From Cydia pomonella (taxonomy: Eukaryota > Arthropoda > Insecta > Lepidoptera > Tortricidae), in assembly GCF_033807575.1 (NCBI RefSeq), contig NC_084706.1:28007204-28071203 (forward strand): a stretch of DNA of 64,000 nt, given 5' to 3'. The translations under genes and the position numbers were made by a program. Below are positions 52,441 to 62,322 of this stretch, piece after piece (the stretch's first letter is position 1; every line of letters starts with the position of its first letter). A model generated the notes under the pieces. That model made no database searches and was not told where the DNA came from. It was given only the letters and a program-made list of their open reading frames with translations.

Positions 52441-53202
52441 TACAGTGTAAATGATATTCTATAATCCTTTTTATCCTGAAAAGCGTCTCTCGCGTCGACA
52501 TTATGTTACAAAATAGCGTCTTCTCACACAAAAATAACTATTTAAATTTGTAATACAACTTTGCTATGTGTAGTTTGTATAAGCAATAAGTTTTAATGCG
52601 AAATATTTGTACACTTTTATTTCTACCCACTGTCGTCTGTATATAGCTCGTGTTTTACAATAGTATTTTATGCAACAGGTACATAATAAGGGTCCTTAAT
52701 ATTCAAAAGCCGAAGTTAAGATAGGGCCGATAATATTAAGGCCTAAATGTGTGTGTTGCACTCAATATTTTTTCTAGAACAGAGGCAAACACCTAAATTG
52801 ATAAATATAATAAAATGAAATACAAGAGTAAATTAATTTACTTTGTAAATCTTTGCCTAGAAGTTAAATAAAAATACAACAGTTGTACTATATTATATGA
52901 ATACTTATTATAACACTGCTATTATGATCCTATAGACAAGCGCCGTCTCGTCCCACGCGATTCTAATGAAGTTCATTTAGATATCACTGGCAGTCATTTC
53001 ATAGACAAATATAAGTGATGTAATGTAATGGTTGAAATATAATTGCGTACGTTTCATGTAATGGGCTCCCAACTCAACTATAACATTTCTTTCAGTACGC
53101 TGTACAATAAAAATAAAATTGACCAATTACGTTCTTGCGCGTTTCTGTATTTTTGTCTACTTAGATACTTTTCCACCAATTTTCATAACTTATTGAGGTT
53201 TT
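52441..53202. other. AT-rich, no gene
   Basis: No frame, hairpin or dispersed repeat I can support. Confidence 0.45.
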
Positions 53203-53413
53203 ATAGGGATCGTGCATGAACTGTAGGACGCAGCACAGGAGCCGTCAGATTTTTGACGCGAGGCGTAAACGTGATGTTTTTTGTTCCGATGTAGCCCACA
53301 AGATGGCAGCAGTTACACTACGCACAAGAAAATACGTGACGTGTAAATGTGCACGGTTATGGTTCCGATTCAAGCCACAAGATGGCAGACCCTCCAACGC
53401 GCACGGTCCCTAT
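53203..53413 (-). mobile_element. MITE D, copy 2 (inverted relative to copy 1)
   Basis: ATAGGGATCGTGCATGAAC ... GCGCACGGTCCCTATA. Reverse complement of 46131-46340, so the two form an inverted pair 7 kb apart. The 83-codon frame over it is a shadow of the repeat. Confidence 0.85.
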
Positions 53414-54111
53414 AGTAAAAAAAATAATATGATGAAATTGTATAAAAAATATTGTATACAAGAGTGATATCTCAGCAAGCTTCGTTGCCTATTAAACACG
53501 GTAGGTACTCGACTGAAAAGCTCTCTATTATAACACGGTTGTATAAAATACTAATACTTATTTAATAACAAATATAAATTTGTAATCAAAAGAAATGTAA
53601 CCTCAGTTCTATTAAAATGACAGAAACTTCTGTTTTCCTTCACCTGCATTAACTCAACTTGGTCAAAGTTCACAACTAGTTAAAGTTGTTCGTAGATGAG
53701 TCCATTTGCCGACCGAGACGGGCGAGATGTTTCGTTTTTTCAACTGAAGTATTAAGTGGGAATCTCAAGTTTTTCCAGTGCTGAGTGTTTTCATTGGAAA
53801 AATACAAGTACAAGGGAAATACAAGTTCCGCTCGGTTTTAAAAAGTGATATCAGAGTTGGAAGTGCGGTTGAACTTAGATGCAGTTGAACTGCAGTTGAA
53901 AGGTATTTCTGTGTTCGCTACAGAGCTATTTTTATTTACTTTGTTATCGTTGTTATCGATAAAATTTGGTTCTGTTTTCTGTAAAATACTTATATAAGCC
54001 CAATTTATAACGTATACCACATAAAGCATCTTTTGAGTAACTAAATCGTAAGGCATTTTAGCTGAACGGAAAATGACATTGTATTTTCCAAAATTCAAAC
54101 CTCAAAACCAG
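53414..54111. other. No gene recognised
   Basis: AT-rich spacer. An 86-codon minus-strand frame (53838-54098) has no recognisable domain. Confidence 0.4.
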
Positions 54112-54182
54112 CCTTCTTGAGCTTATCGTGGGACTTACTCAATTTGTGTAAGAATGTCCATATAATATTTATTTATTTATTT
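54112..54182 (+). mobile_element. SINE family B, 3' fragment
   Basis: CTTCTTGAGCTTATCGTGGG, TTTGTGTAAGAATGTCC and the ATATTTATTTATTTATT tail. Confidence 0.65.
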
Positions 54183-54239
54183 TATTCATTTCAAATTGAG
54201 ATTTAGTGTTTGTTCGGCTCGGAATGAGGAGCTCTTCTA

Positions 54240-54480
54240 ACCAGTTAAAATTAAACGATTTTTATTGATACCAATATTAAAACTGGCCCAAAATTAATAT
54301 CAATGAATTTCAATTCCAGAGGTATTACAGTAACTACACAAATACTAAATTAATAACTTGCTTAAAACTAAAATAGGCCCTTGAGGCATTGTACCAAGGA
54401 TGCTAGCGGCATTTCCTCGTTGTATCGCAATGCTGACACATTGTGCGAGGAAGCCACCAGCTCTTCGATCACCAGTTACC
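54240..54480 (-). pseudogene. LINE C-terminus (GDxRAGxFLxQR type), copy 3
   Basis: The segment 54368-54480 matches 50126-50237 base for base apart from scattered changes and encodes the same C-terminal block in minus sense. The 3' untranslated end extends left to about 54240. A 64-codon plus-strand frame here is a shadow. Confidence 0.72.
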
Positions 54481-54699
54481 TCAACCAGACACTTCTCGAT
54501 TTCTGCAAAAAGCTAATGCGCGCTGGCAATGAATTGAATTTTAATAAAAATAGCTTGTATTATTTTCAGGTTTAATGTAACTTACCTTCACACTCTTCAA
54601 ACATTACTTATAGATGGAAGGCTTTGCAAATGGGATCTAGGTACAAGTTCCCCAACGTACCTGAAACAAAATAAAGATTATGAATTATTTGTTTATTCA

Positions 54700-55050
54700 A
54701 AAAGAATAAATAAATATTATGGAAAATAACCTTACACAAATCCACCTCGCCCATCATTAAGCTCAATGAGGCTTGTTTTGTGGGTTCCAAACGACGATAT
54801 AATTATACAGATACAACCACGTCTGAAAAATCGATACGAACAAAGACCCAAAATATGTATACACGACCTTATCGCTCATATATTAAGCTGTTTACATATG
54901 TTTGGCACTTTATCGTCCGGATTTATATTCAGACGTGACCGTACATAGAAAACATCCAATAATTCAGAAACAATTACCAGGCTTACCAGGATTCGAACCC
55001 AGGACCACTTGTTTCGTAAGAAAGATCACTACTACCGACTAAGCTGGTAA
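54700..55050 (-). mobile_element. SINE family B with altered middle
   Basis: AATAAATAAATATTATGG tail at the left, CTTACACAAATCCACCTCG and TTAAGCTCAATGAGGC in the body; ACCAGGATTCGAACCCAGG (B box) and ACTACTACCGACTAAGCTGG (head) at the right. About 100 bases in the middle (54805-54905) differ from other copies and may be an insertion. Confidence 0.7.
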
Positions 55051-55084
55051 GCTTACCACGAGCTTGACACTAACCTGACGGTTA

Positions 55085-55200
55085 TATATTTGCTAACGTC
55101 TGGGTAACTTACTTTCTAAGCATCTTGGTCGTACTGGCATATTAGTGCGAGAGAGATGTATAAAAAGTCAAACGTTGCTGACGCAGACGTTAGCTTATAA
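55085..55200. mobile_element. MITE, GCTAACGTCTG ends
   Basis: TTTGCTAACGTCTGGGTAAC pairs with TTGCTGACGCAGACGTTAGC. About 110 bp, with AGTGCGAGAGAGATG in the middle. Confidence 0.65.
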
Positions 55201-55325
55201 TTATTTATTTGTTTATTTATTTAAAACTTTATTGCACAAAAGAAAAACTAAATGTACAAAAGGCGAACTTAATGCCATGAGGAATTCTTTACCAGTTTTA
55301 CCTTAGGGCAAAGCACAAAAGATTG
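55201..55325 (-). mobile_element. LINE 3' tail, GGCATTAAGT family
   Basis: TTATTTGTTTATTTATTTAA, AAACTTTATTGCACAAAAG and GGCGAACTTAATGCCATGAG. Best preserved minus-strand member in the window. Confidence 0.6.
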
Positions 55326-55447
55326 TAGGCGGTGCGTTTAAAACTAAAAGAAATTGCTATTGAAAGAATTAGAGTCCTAGTACACATAAATTAATTATGT
55401 CAGTTTCAAACTAGCTCTAAGACGTACATGAAGCCGTAGTAAATATA

Positions 55448-55472
<25 letters not shown>
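55448..55472. repeat. (TA)n microsatellite
   Basis: About 12 TA units at the left edge of a SINE. Confidence 0.95.
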
Positions 55473-55477
<5 letters not shown>

Positions 55478-55478
<1 letters not shown>

Positions 55479-55770
55479 GTCTATACACGTCCCACTGCTG
55501 GGCACAGGCCTTCTCTTATGCGCGAGAGCGCTTGGGCTATAGTCCCCTCGCTAGCCCAATGCGGATTGGGGACTTCACATACACCTTTGAATTTCTTCAC
55601 ACATGTATGCAGATTTCCTCACGACGTTTTACTTCACCGAAATGCTAGTGGTAAATATCAAATGATATTTCGTGCATAAGTTCCAAAAAACTCATTGGTA
55701 CGAGCCTGAATTTGACCCTGCGACCTTCGTATTGAAAGTTGGACGTCGTATCTACTCGGCCACCACCGCT
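55478..55770 (-). mobile_element. SINE family A relative, near full length
   Basis: The body shares AAATATCAAATGATATTTCG and ACTCATTGGTACGAGCCTG with 7719-8050 on the opposite strand, and the head has the A-box complement near 55757 (TCGGCCACCACCGCT). Its 3' half (CCCACTGCTGGGCACAGGCC, GGATTGGGGACTTCACATA) differs from the 7.7-kb copy, so it is a different subfamily. Confidence 0.75.
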
Positions 55771-56122
55771 CTTAAAGTGTTTGTATTTTCCCAAATACGC
55801 CATATTTTCTCCAACCTAAACATTGTGACGTATGACGTCAGCACATCATTATTCCGTCCGCCACTCGCGTTGATTGCGTTAGTGTGGGTACACTATTCGT
55901 TAGCTGTTAATGGATTTATTATTCCGGCCCTGCTGACTTCACGCAAACGGTTGAACGCCTAATTTATCTTGTTGGTTGATACCTACTTAAGTTTTATTGC
56001 TATTGTTCAAAATTTTGGTTCAGAATAATTATAATGGTATCAATATAGTGCTGTGAAATTTGCTATTGCATTTTTTAAAATTAAGCTCAACCAGAAGATA
56101 CTATCTAGAAAGAACTATCATA
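55771..56122. other. No gene recognised
   Basis: Contains GTGACGTATGACGTCAGCAC at 55827. No repeat partner in the window. Confidence 0.4.
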
Positions 56123-56402
56123 AATAAATAAATAAATAAATAAATAAATATTATAGGACATTATTACACAAATTGACTAAGTCCCACAGTAAGCTCAATA
56201 AGGCTTGTGTTGAGGGTACTTAGACAACGATACATATAATATATAAATATTTATAAATACTTAAATACATAGAAAACACCCATGACTCAGGAACAAATAT
56301 CCATGCTCATCACACGAATAAATGCCCTTAACAGGATTTGAACCCGGGACCATCAGCTTCGTAGGCAGGGTCACTACCCACTAGGCCAAACCGGTCGTCG
56401 TA
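56123..56402 (-). mobile_element. SINE family B, full-length
   Basis: (AAAT)n tail at 56123-56149, body as in 45533-45797, B-box complement GGATTTGAACCCGGGACC and head end CCCACTAGGCCAAACCGGTC. Confidence 0.85.
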
Positions 56403-56444
56403 TCATAGGGATTATCATTAAATGCGAGAAGTATCAATAATAAT

Positions 56445-57062
56445 AACCGGCCAAGAGCATGTCGGGCCACGCTCAGTGTAGGGTTCCGTAGTTACTCTTC
56501 CGTCACAATAAGCTAAACTGGAGCTTAAAGTATAGTAAATTGTTAACCAAGGGATGAAACGGTACCTTTCACCCGAGTTAAACAAATAGGCAAATTTGCA
56601 TAATCAGTACCTAATTAAAGTAAGTCTTTTTACTATGAAGGGAAAACTTTTTGCGATACCTCAAAAACAGCTAAACTGATCATGTCCGCTATAGTTTTCA
56701 TTTAATGTCTTTCTTAAGCTCTACTTCTAAGATTTTTTTTCATATTTTTTGGACCTATGTTTCAAAAGTTAGAGGGGGGGGACACAATTTTTTATATTTC
56801 GGAACAATTATCTCCGAATATATTCACTTTATCAAGAAATGTTTGTTGAACCCCCACTTTACGTGTAGGGCAGGTACCCTTAAAAAAATTAAATTTTTAG
56901 ATTTTACTGTACGACTTTGTCGGCTTTATTGATTTATATATCCATGCCAAATTTCAGCTTTCTAGCACTAACGACCACGGAGCAAAGCCTCGGACAGACA
57001 GACAGACAGACGGACATGGCGAAACTATAAGGGTTCCTAGTTGACTACGGAACCCTAAAAAC
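56445..57062 (+). repeat. GGCCAAGT family repeat, long variant
   Basis: Starts ATAACCGGCCAAGAGCATGT, runs through GGTTCCGTAGTTACTC and TTTTGGACCTATGTTTCA to GACAGACAGACAGACAGACG, ending CTACGGAACCCTAAAAAC. About 615 bp. Small frames within are not conserved coding sequence as far as I can tell. Confidence 0.75.
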
Positions 57063-57269
57063 TTTAATTATAAGAAGACACTACTTATCAGAAATAGTAA
57101 AAAAAACTAAAGTTATTTAAAATTTATTAGAGACAAACTAAATTCTAAACTGATGACATCGAACATAATACAATATACTAAAATTGCATTTAATAGAAAA
57201 AAAAATCAAAGCACAAGCTTTTGATTAAAACAACGAACTAATAAGTCAAATTATAGCCGTAATTATAGC

Positions 57270-57452
57270 TTACAGAAAACAGCAGCCAAATAACACTAGA
57301 CCCTACTCATAGTGTTGTGTTCCTGCCGGTGAGTATGGTTGCCAGAGCTCAACGAGGGGGGGCGGCTCCTCTGGAGTTGCAGACGAACATAGGCTACGGA
57401 GACTGCTTACCATCAGGCGGGCCGTATGCTTGTTTGCCACCGACGTAGTATA
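57270..57452 (+). mobile_element. Retroposon 3' end, CTGCCGGTGAGT family, copy 5
   Basis: AGAAAACAGCAGCCAAATAA and CACTAGACCCTACTCATAGT, then TTCCTGCCGGTGAGTATGG, with a small deletion after CTCAACGAGG, to GCCACCGACGTAGTATAAAA. Confidence 0.75.
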
Positions 57453-57599
57453 AAAAAGTCTACCGGCAAGAAACTTGGCGGAACACATCTTTTCAAAACA
57501 TAACATCTTATAATTAAAGAAATCTAAGAATTGAAAAAAAAAAACATAAAATTACATAAATTTGGTACTTTCTTTTACAAATTTGATGCACTACATTGC

Positions 57600-58098
57600 T
57601 AATAATAAATAATAAATAAATATTATAGGACATTATTACACAAATTGACTAAGTCCCACAGTAAGCTCAATAAGGCTTGTGTTGTAGGTACCGTAAAACC
57701 ACCCAACTATAGTCCAATACTGCAACTATGGTCCACAAGTTCAAAAGGAAATTAAGTATCTATACCAATGTTCCTTGTGGTTTACTCCTAGTTTTACCTT
57801 CCATTTATAAACATACTTTGCCTTAGAACTACAAAAATATAATAAAATACACACCTGAACGAGAAAAATTGAGTTTATTTGTGGACCATAGTTGGGAGCT
57901 TTGGACTATAGTTGGGTGGTTTTACGGTACCTAGACAACGATATATATATAATTATAAATACTTAACTACAAAGAAAACAACCATGACTCAGAAACAAAT
58001 ATCCGTGTTCATCACATAAATATTATGCTCTTACCAGGATCTGAACCCGGGACCATCAGCTACATAGGCAGGACCCACTAGGCCAGACCGGTCGTCGA
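57600..58098 (-). mobile_element. SINE family B, interrupted by a MITE
   Basis: AATAAATAATAAATAAATAT tail; AGTAAGCTCAATAAGGCTTG, then the MITE, then CTAGACAACGATATATATAT through the B-box complement and head to 58098. Confidence 0.85.
57692..57926. mobile_element. 235-bp MITE with perfect 25-bp inverted ends
   Basis: Begins CGTAAAACCACCCAACTATA and ends with the exact reverse complement; 25 bases match without error. Inner words CTATGGTCCACAAG and GTGGACCATAGTTGG also pair. GTAC flanks both sides (57688-57691 and 57927-57930); because GTAC is a palindrome this can equally be read as a TA duplication with 26-bp ends. Other SINE copies lack it. Confidence 0.92.
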
Positions 58099-58444
58099 AA
58101 TAATAATGCAGGACGTTATCATATAGCGGGCGAGATATATTTATAGAGAAGATATAACTTTAAGTTATACATATCGGATACGTATCAGACATGTGAACTG
58201 TGAAGTTAAATAGGTAAGAGCTTAATCTATATAGTAATATATTCCATCCCTGGATTAAAATAAATAGTGCTAATAATGGAGAGTAATAATAGTTCATTCT
58301 TTCTAGACCATGTTTTATATGAGGTCGTAAACGGAGCATTTTCCAGACACTTACGAGATGAGACTAGTTCTACGTTCACGACGCTTCTTAAGGATTAAGC
58401 TTTTTTACTAGAAGTTTTATAATGATTGACTTGTTTGTGTTTAA
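58099..58444. other. No gene recognised
   Basis: AT-rich spacer with no supported feature. Confidence 0.4.
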
Positions 58445-59490
58445 AAAAAAAACCGGCCAAGTGCAAGTCGGACTCGCGCAACGAGGGTTCTGTACAAAAA
58501 TTTACGGTTTCCGCTATTTTTCCTTTGTCTGTTTTGTGTGTGTGTGTGTTCTGTGTGTGTTTTTTTGTGTGTGGGGTGTAGAGGTTGCTTCGTACCAAAT
58601 TTCAAGATTCTGAGTTCACGGGAAGTACCCTGTAGGTTTTGATTCCTTGCGAGTGTCGAAATTTTGCGGAAATTTGCGGCATAAACGGCTGTATCTTTAG
58701 ATTGCGTTGGCTTAGAAGTTTGATTTTTTCACAGCTCCAAGGGACAGTAGACCTGAATATATGATATACATTCCAGCTTGATACCTCCACGCGTTCCTGA
58801 GAAAAAGGGTCTTGACAGACACACAGGCGGACGGACGGAAAACAAAGTGATCCTATAAGCAATGAGCGGAATTCTTCATAGCAAAAATCAAACTGTCAGA
58901 GGGATTGACCTAACTGTTTTATAGACTTATCGATGTTACGGAATAATATCGCATTAGGTATCCATAATCAACTTAAAAGATTATTCTGTAACATTTGACC
59001 TCTTTGATAAGCAACTTGCATCTCCGTATTAAAGTAAATCATGTCAGCGTCACATATGTCATTTATGTCACTTGAGTTTTCATGAGTGATTTCCGTGCCG
59101 TGTTACTAAAATGGTTAATCCTAAAAGAAAACAATAAAAAAATGGATACAGAAAGATTCTTATTTCAGTTTCAAAGAAGATTCTTCTACAATATATTGCT
59201 CTAAATGTTACGTTCATTTACATCATAAAAGTATTTTCTGTTTTATTCTTTACTATTATACCAAAATACAGTGGCGGTCAGCTAATTAGGGACACCGTTA
59301 ATTTGTTTGTATGTATATCCAAAAGCCTAATTTTATTACTTTAACTTTGTTTCGTTAAGTGACAAATATTTATCGATAAGTCGATAAAACAGTTAGGTCA
59401 ATCCCTCTGACAGTTTGATTTTTGCTATGAAGAATTCCGCTCATTGCCTATAAGGGTTCCGTTTTTTCCTTTCGAGGTACGGAACCCTAA
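58445..59490 (+). repeat. GGCCAAGT family repeat, split by a hAT-like element
   Basis: 58445-58859 and 59447-59490 are the two parts. The left part matches 40375-40740 closely, with a TG-rich insertion at 58530-58575. The right part gives CCTATAAGGGTTCCGTTTTT ... GGAACCCTAAAAA. Confidence 0.88.
58860..59446. mobile_element. 587-bp hAT-like non-autonomous element
   Basis: An 8-bp duplication CCTATAAG lies at 58852-58859 and 59447-59454. Terminal inverted repeats of about 75 bp with one mismatch begin CAATGAGCGGAATTCTTCAT. 8-bp duplications are the rule for hAT transposases. The repeat at 40375 shows the uninterrupted target. No transposase frame inside. Confidence 0.93.
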
Positions 59491-60084
59491 AAATTAACAG
59501 ACTTCTAAAAATCAACATAGATTTTTGATCTTTTTAGAGGTTTCACTTCACCAACTGTCGCTTTGCGAGAGAGAATGATCGCGATACTAATAAGAATTAA
59601 AATCAGAATGCCTTATTTAAAAATCACTTCTTTATTGAAGTGTATTTTAAAGCTTATTTGAAGATTGTGAAACGTCAACGATGACTTTATTCGTCATATA
59701 AGTGGTAAGTAGCTTATTAAGGACTTTACTTGGAGATTGCGAAACAAGCCCTAAGCTAGTTAAGCCGTAAAATTAGCTGAGTGCTAATCTAACTTAACCA
59801 AAAAAAAAGAGAAAAAGGGAATCCTTCAATGAAAAGAATCATGCAAGTATAGCACGTTTATTAACATATAATAAGTAATGTTCAACGTTCATTGTCGGTA
59901 ACATTAGGTAAAATATGTCTCGTCCCTTTTTGCCCCGTACAGCTCGTGAAAATTAATGCGGGGGCCAAATCGTCCAGTTAGTCCGCCTATTAGCCCCGCT
60001 GGGTTAACGCACAACGTGTTTTACTCATCATTTAACATTACTATTCAAACCCCAAACTGTAGTCCATATTCATACCTATGTTTT
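59491..60084. other. No gene recognised
   Basis: AT-rich. The 64-codon frame beginning at 59956 overlaps the LINE tail and is not supported. Confidence 0.4.
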
Positions 60085-60210
60085 TGCACCGCCTACAACT
60101 TATCTGCTTTGCCTAAAGGTTGGCTGGTAGAGAATGCCTTACGGCATTAAGTTCGCCTATTGTACAGTGTGTTTTCTTATGTGCTATAAAGATTAAATAA
60201 ATAAATAAAT
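60085..60210 (+). mobile_element. LINE 3' tail, GGCATTAAGT family, plus copy
   Basis: GGCTGGTAGAGAATGCCTTA, CGGCATTAAGTTCGCCTATT and an AAGATTAAATAAATAAATAA tail. Shows the family in sense orientation. Confidence 0.65.
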
Positions 60211-60309
60211 AGTGTATAAGTAATTTTTTTTAGGTATTTTTTTTTATTTTGAGAAAAGTTACACAGAGTTTTACCTTCAATAAAACTTGCCGAAATTTAA
60301 CGTTTGATG

Positions 60310-60435
60310 ACAAGGTTAAGTATTTGTATATTATATATATCGCTGTCTGAATACCCACAACACAAGCTTTCTTGAGCTAACTGTAGGGCTTAATCGATTT
60401 GTGTAAGAATGTCGTATAATATTCGTATAAATAAA
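60310..60435 (+). mobile_element. SINE family B, 3' half
   Basis: TATATATCGCTGTCTGAATA, CCCACAACACAAGC, CTTGAGCTAACTGTAGGGCT and GATTTGTGTAAGAATGTCG. Head missing. Confidence 0.7.
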
Positions 60436-61267
60436 CTTGAGTTTAAGCAGATATAACAAAACACGTGTACATTATTTTTTCCTGTTCTCAAACATATACT
60501 CAAACAAGCCATTAACTAGCAAGTTGCTCGAGCATCACTTTCTATAGGAGTTAGAAGATTTAATAACTATTTAGTACTTTGGAGGACAATTTCTCCCAAT
60601 AGGTTGAGTTTGGGCAGCTAAAAAAATACGTGTCCGTTATTTTTGACTACTCTATAACATATATAAATATAAATCAAATCGGAACCGGACAGTTGGGTAC
60701 CTTTCCTTGTAAGTTGGAAACGAGTTTCTGCCTAGCTTGCAACTTGGTCCCGTAGTTTCCATAAATGATTCTACGAGGGAAGAGGGAAGGGGATTTAAAG
60801 ACTCATTTCAATTTAAAAAACCTTTCTATGGCCTTTTGAAACTTTATCTTCATACGGAATTCATATAATTTTGAGCACTCAAGTCGTGTGATAGAAATCA
60901 GACGGCCTACCGCGAACCACGTTCTACGTGTTGCCTCCCTATCACACGAATTCACAAGTGCGACAGAAAGGCAACACGCCGCGTTATTTTCTAAGGCAAA
61001 ACAGATACACTTGGAAACCAGATTTAGTACCTAAATAGTTATTATATTGCTCATTTCGTAAATGTTTCAGGCAAAAGGAATGCACGTATACAATGTAAGT
61101 AGGTAGGATCATGGTTTTTCCATTTCGCTGGACTTGAATGATAGGGCTCCGAGGGTCTCACGACAAAAGATCACTTTTCGGCAAATCATTGGCCTTTCCG
61201 TACCTAGACGCAGAACATTGAATCCTTACTTTCATTTAATAAATAATTAATTTATACACCGTGTTTT
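60436..61267. other. No gene; MITE remnant at 60903-60985
   Basis: GGCCTACCGCGAACCACG, CGTGTTGCCTCCCTATCAC and GTGCGACAGAAAGGCAACACG: the last two pair, leaving an incomplete hairpin element. Remainder AT-rich. Confidence 0.45.
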
Positions 61268-61485
61268 TCAAACTTTTTTTTTATGGAGGATAGGCAGGCG
61301 TTTGACCACGATCCCACCTGATGGTAAGTGATGATGCGGTCTACGGTGGAGCACGCTTACCTATGAGATACCTATTTACTCTAGCCTTGAGGAGATTCAG
61401 ATTGTACTCATACGGAAACACAGACTCGGGCAGGGCATTCCACTCCTTGGCAGTTCGCATAAGGAATGTTGAAACTCTTTAAATT
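61268..61485 (-). pseudogene. CR1-type LINE 3' end
   Basis: Poly-T at 61270-61281 is the tail. In minus sense from about 61470: FLMRTAKEWNALPESVFP, then RVNRYLIGKRAPP and stop. Near-identical to 28783-28980 but longer by the RTAK part. Confidence 0.85.
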
Positions 61486-61589
61486 CAAGGGTGCATACCA
61501 GAGCTTAAATTAAGTTACTTTCTCAATACGGTATTCTTATTAAGAGGGAAGAATAGCTTTTCGAATCTAACGAAATAACGGTAGTTTTT

Positions 61590-61990
61590 TGTATGAAATT
61601 CCAATTCGGGAGAAAACGGTTTCCACAAATTCAATCTTAACAAATCAATTTATAATTTTTTTAGTAAGCAGAAACGTTTGCGAACTATGCTTAGAATAAA
61701 TTTAAAAGTGGAAACATTACTATATCGGGTGAGACTTGAACTCACGGCCTCTGGATCGATACTCCAGCGCTCTGCCATCTGAGCCACCAAGACCTCATCT
61801 ATAGGCAGCAAATTTTCCACCAGTTTAAGTCTCACCCAAGACAGTAATTTTTCCACTTTAAAATTTATTCTAAGCTTAAATCACTTTAATTTTGATGTTG
61901 ATCGCTTCAGCATAATATATTCTAGGTTTATAGAAAACCTTTTTTTTATGATTTGGAAATTTTGGAAAAAAGGAAACTTATAAACCTAGA
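61590..61990 (+). repeat. Dispersed repeat H, copy 2, split by an insertion
   Basis: 61590-61647 and 61878-61990 match 44887-45045 (GTATGAAATTCCAATTCGG, GAGAAAACGGTTTCCAC; then TTTAATTTTGATGTTGATCG, CTTCAGCATAATATATTC). Confidence 0.78.
61648..61877 (-). mobile_element. Foldback element carrying a tRNA-like sequence
   Basis: 230-bp insertion flanked by AAATCA (61642-61647 and 61878-61883) and absent from repeat H copy 1. Arms 61689-61742 and 61822-61875 are 54 bp each and pair at about 48 positions. In minus sense the region 61799-61727 folds as most of a tRNA: A box TGGCTCAGATGG, anticodon stem CTGGA/TCCAG with a seven-base loop GTATCGA, T arm GTGAG TTCAAGT CTCAC. The right arm carries a second T arm, in the opposite direction, followed by CCAAGAC, which would pair fully with the acceptor start GTCTTGG. 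Frames over it are artefacts. Confidence 0.8.
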
Positions 61991-62029
61991 ATATCAAAGA
62001 GAGTTATGGGAATTAAAGAGAGGTATGGA

Positions 62030-62322
62030 CATTGTGAATGTCATCTCGCTTTGTGTGGCAGGGCACAGCACAGCGGATGTCATTCCAGATCTAGAGCAGA
62101 GTCCAACTGGGGAAGTACCTCCACCTTACAGAAAACCACAGCCAAATAACACTAGACCCTACTCATTGTGTTATGTTCCTGCCGGTGAAAGATTGGCAGA
62201 ACTCAACGAGGGTCGGCAACGCGCAAGTAAAACCTCTGAAGTTGCATTCGTACATAGGCTACGGTTACCGCTTACCAACAGGCGGGCCGTATGCTTGTTT
62301 GCCATCGGTGTATTATATATAA
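62030..62322 (+). mobile_element. Retroposon 3' end, CTGCCGGTGAGT family, copy 6
   Basis: Sense-strand version of 27325-27660: ATTCCAGATCTAGAGCAGAG, CCTCCACCTTACAGAAAACC, CTGCCGGTGAAAG and CAGGCGGGCCGTATG. The overlapping 132-codon frame (61953-62351) runs across two different repeats, so it is not a gene. Confidence 0.75.

Noticed and set aside
61727..61799. Possible functional tRNA on the minus strand
   Set aside because: The local acceptor stem has a mismatch and wobble pairs, the anticodon read from the loop (ATC) is not a normal insect anticodon, and it lies inside a mobile foldback element.
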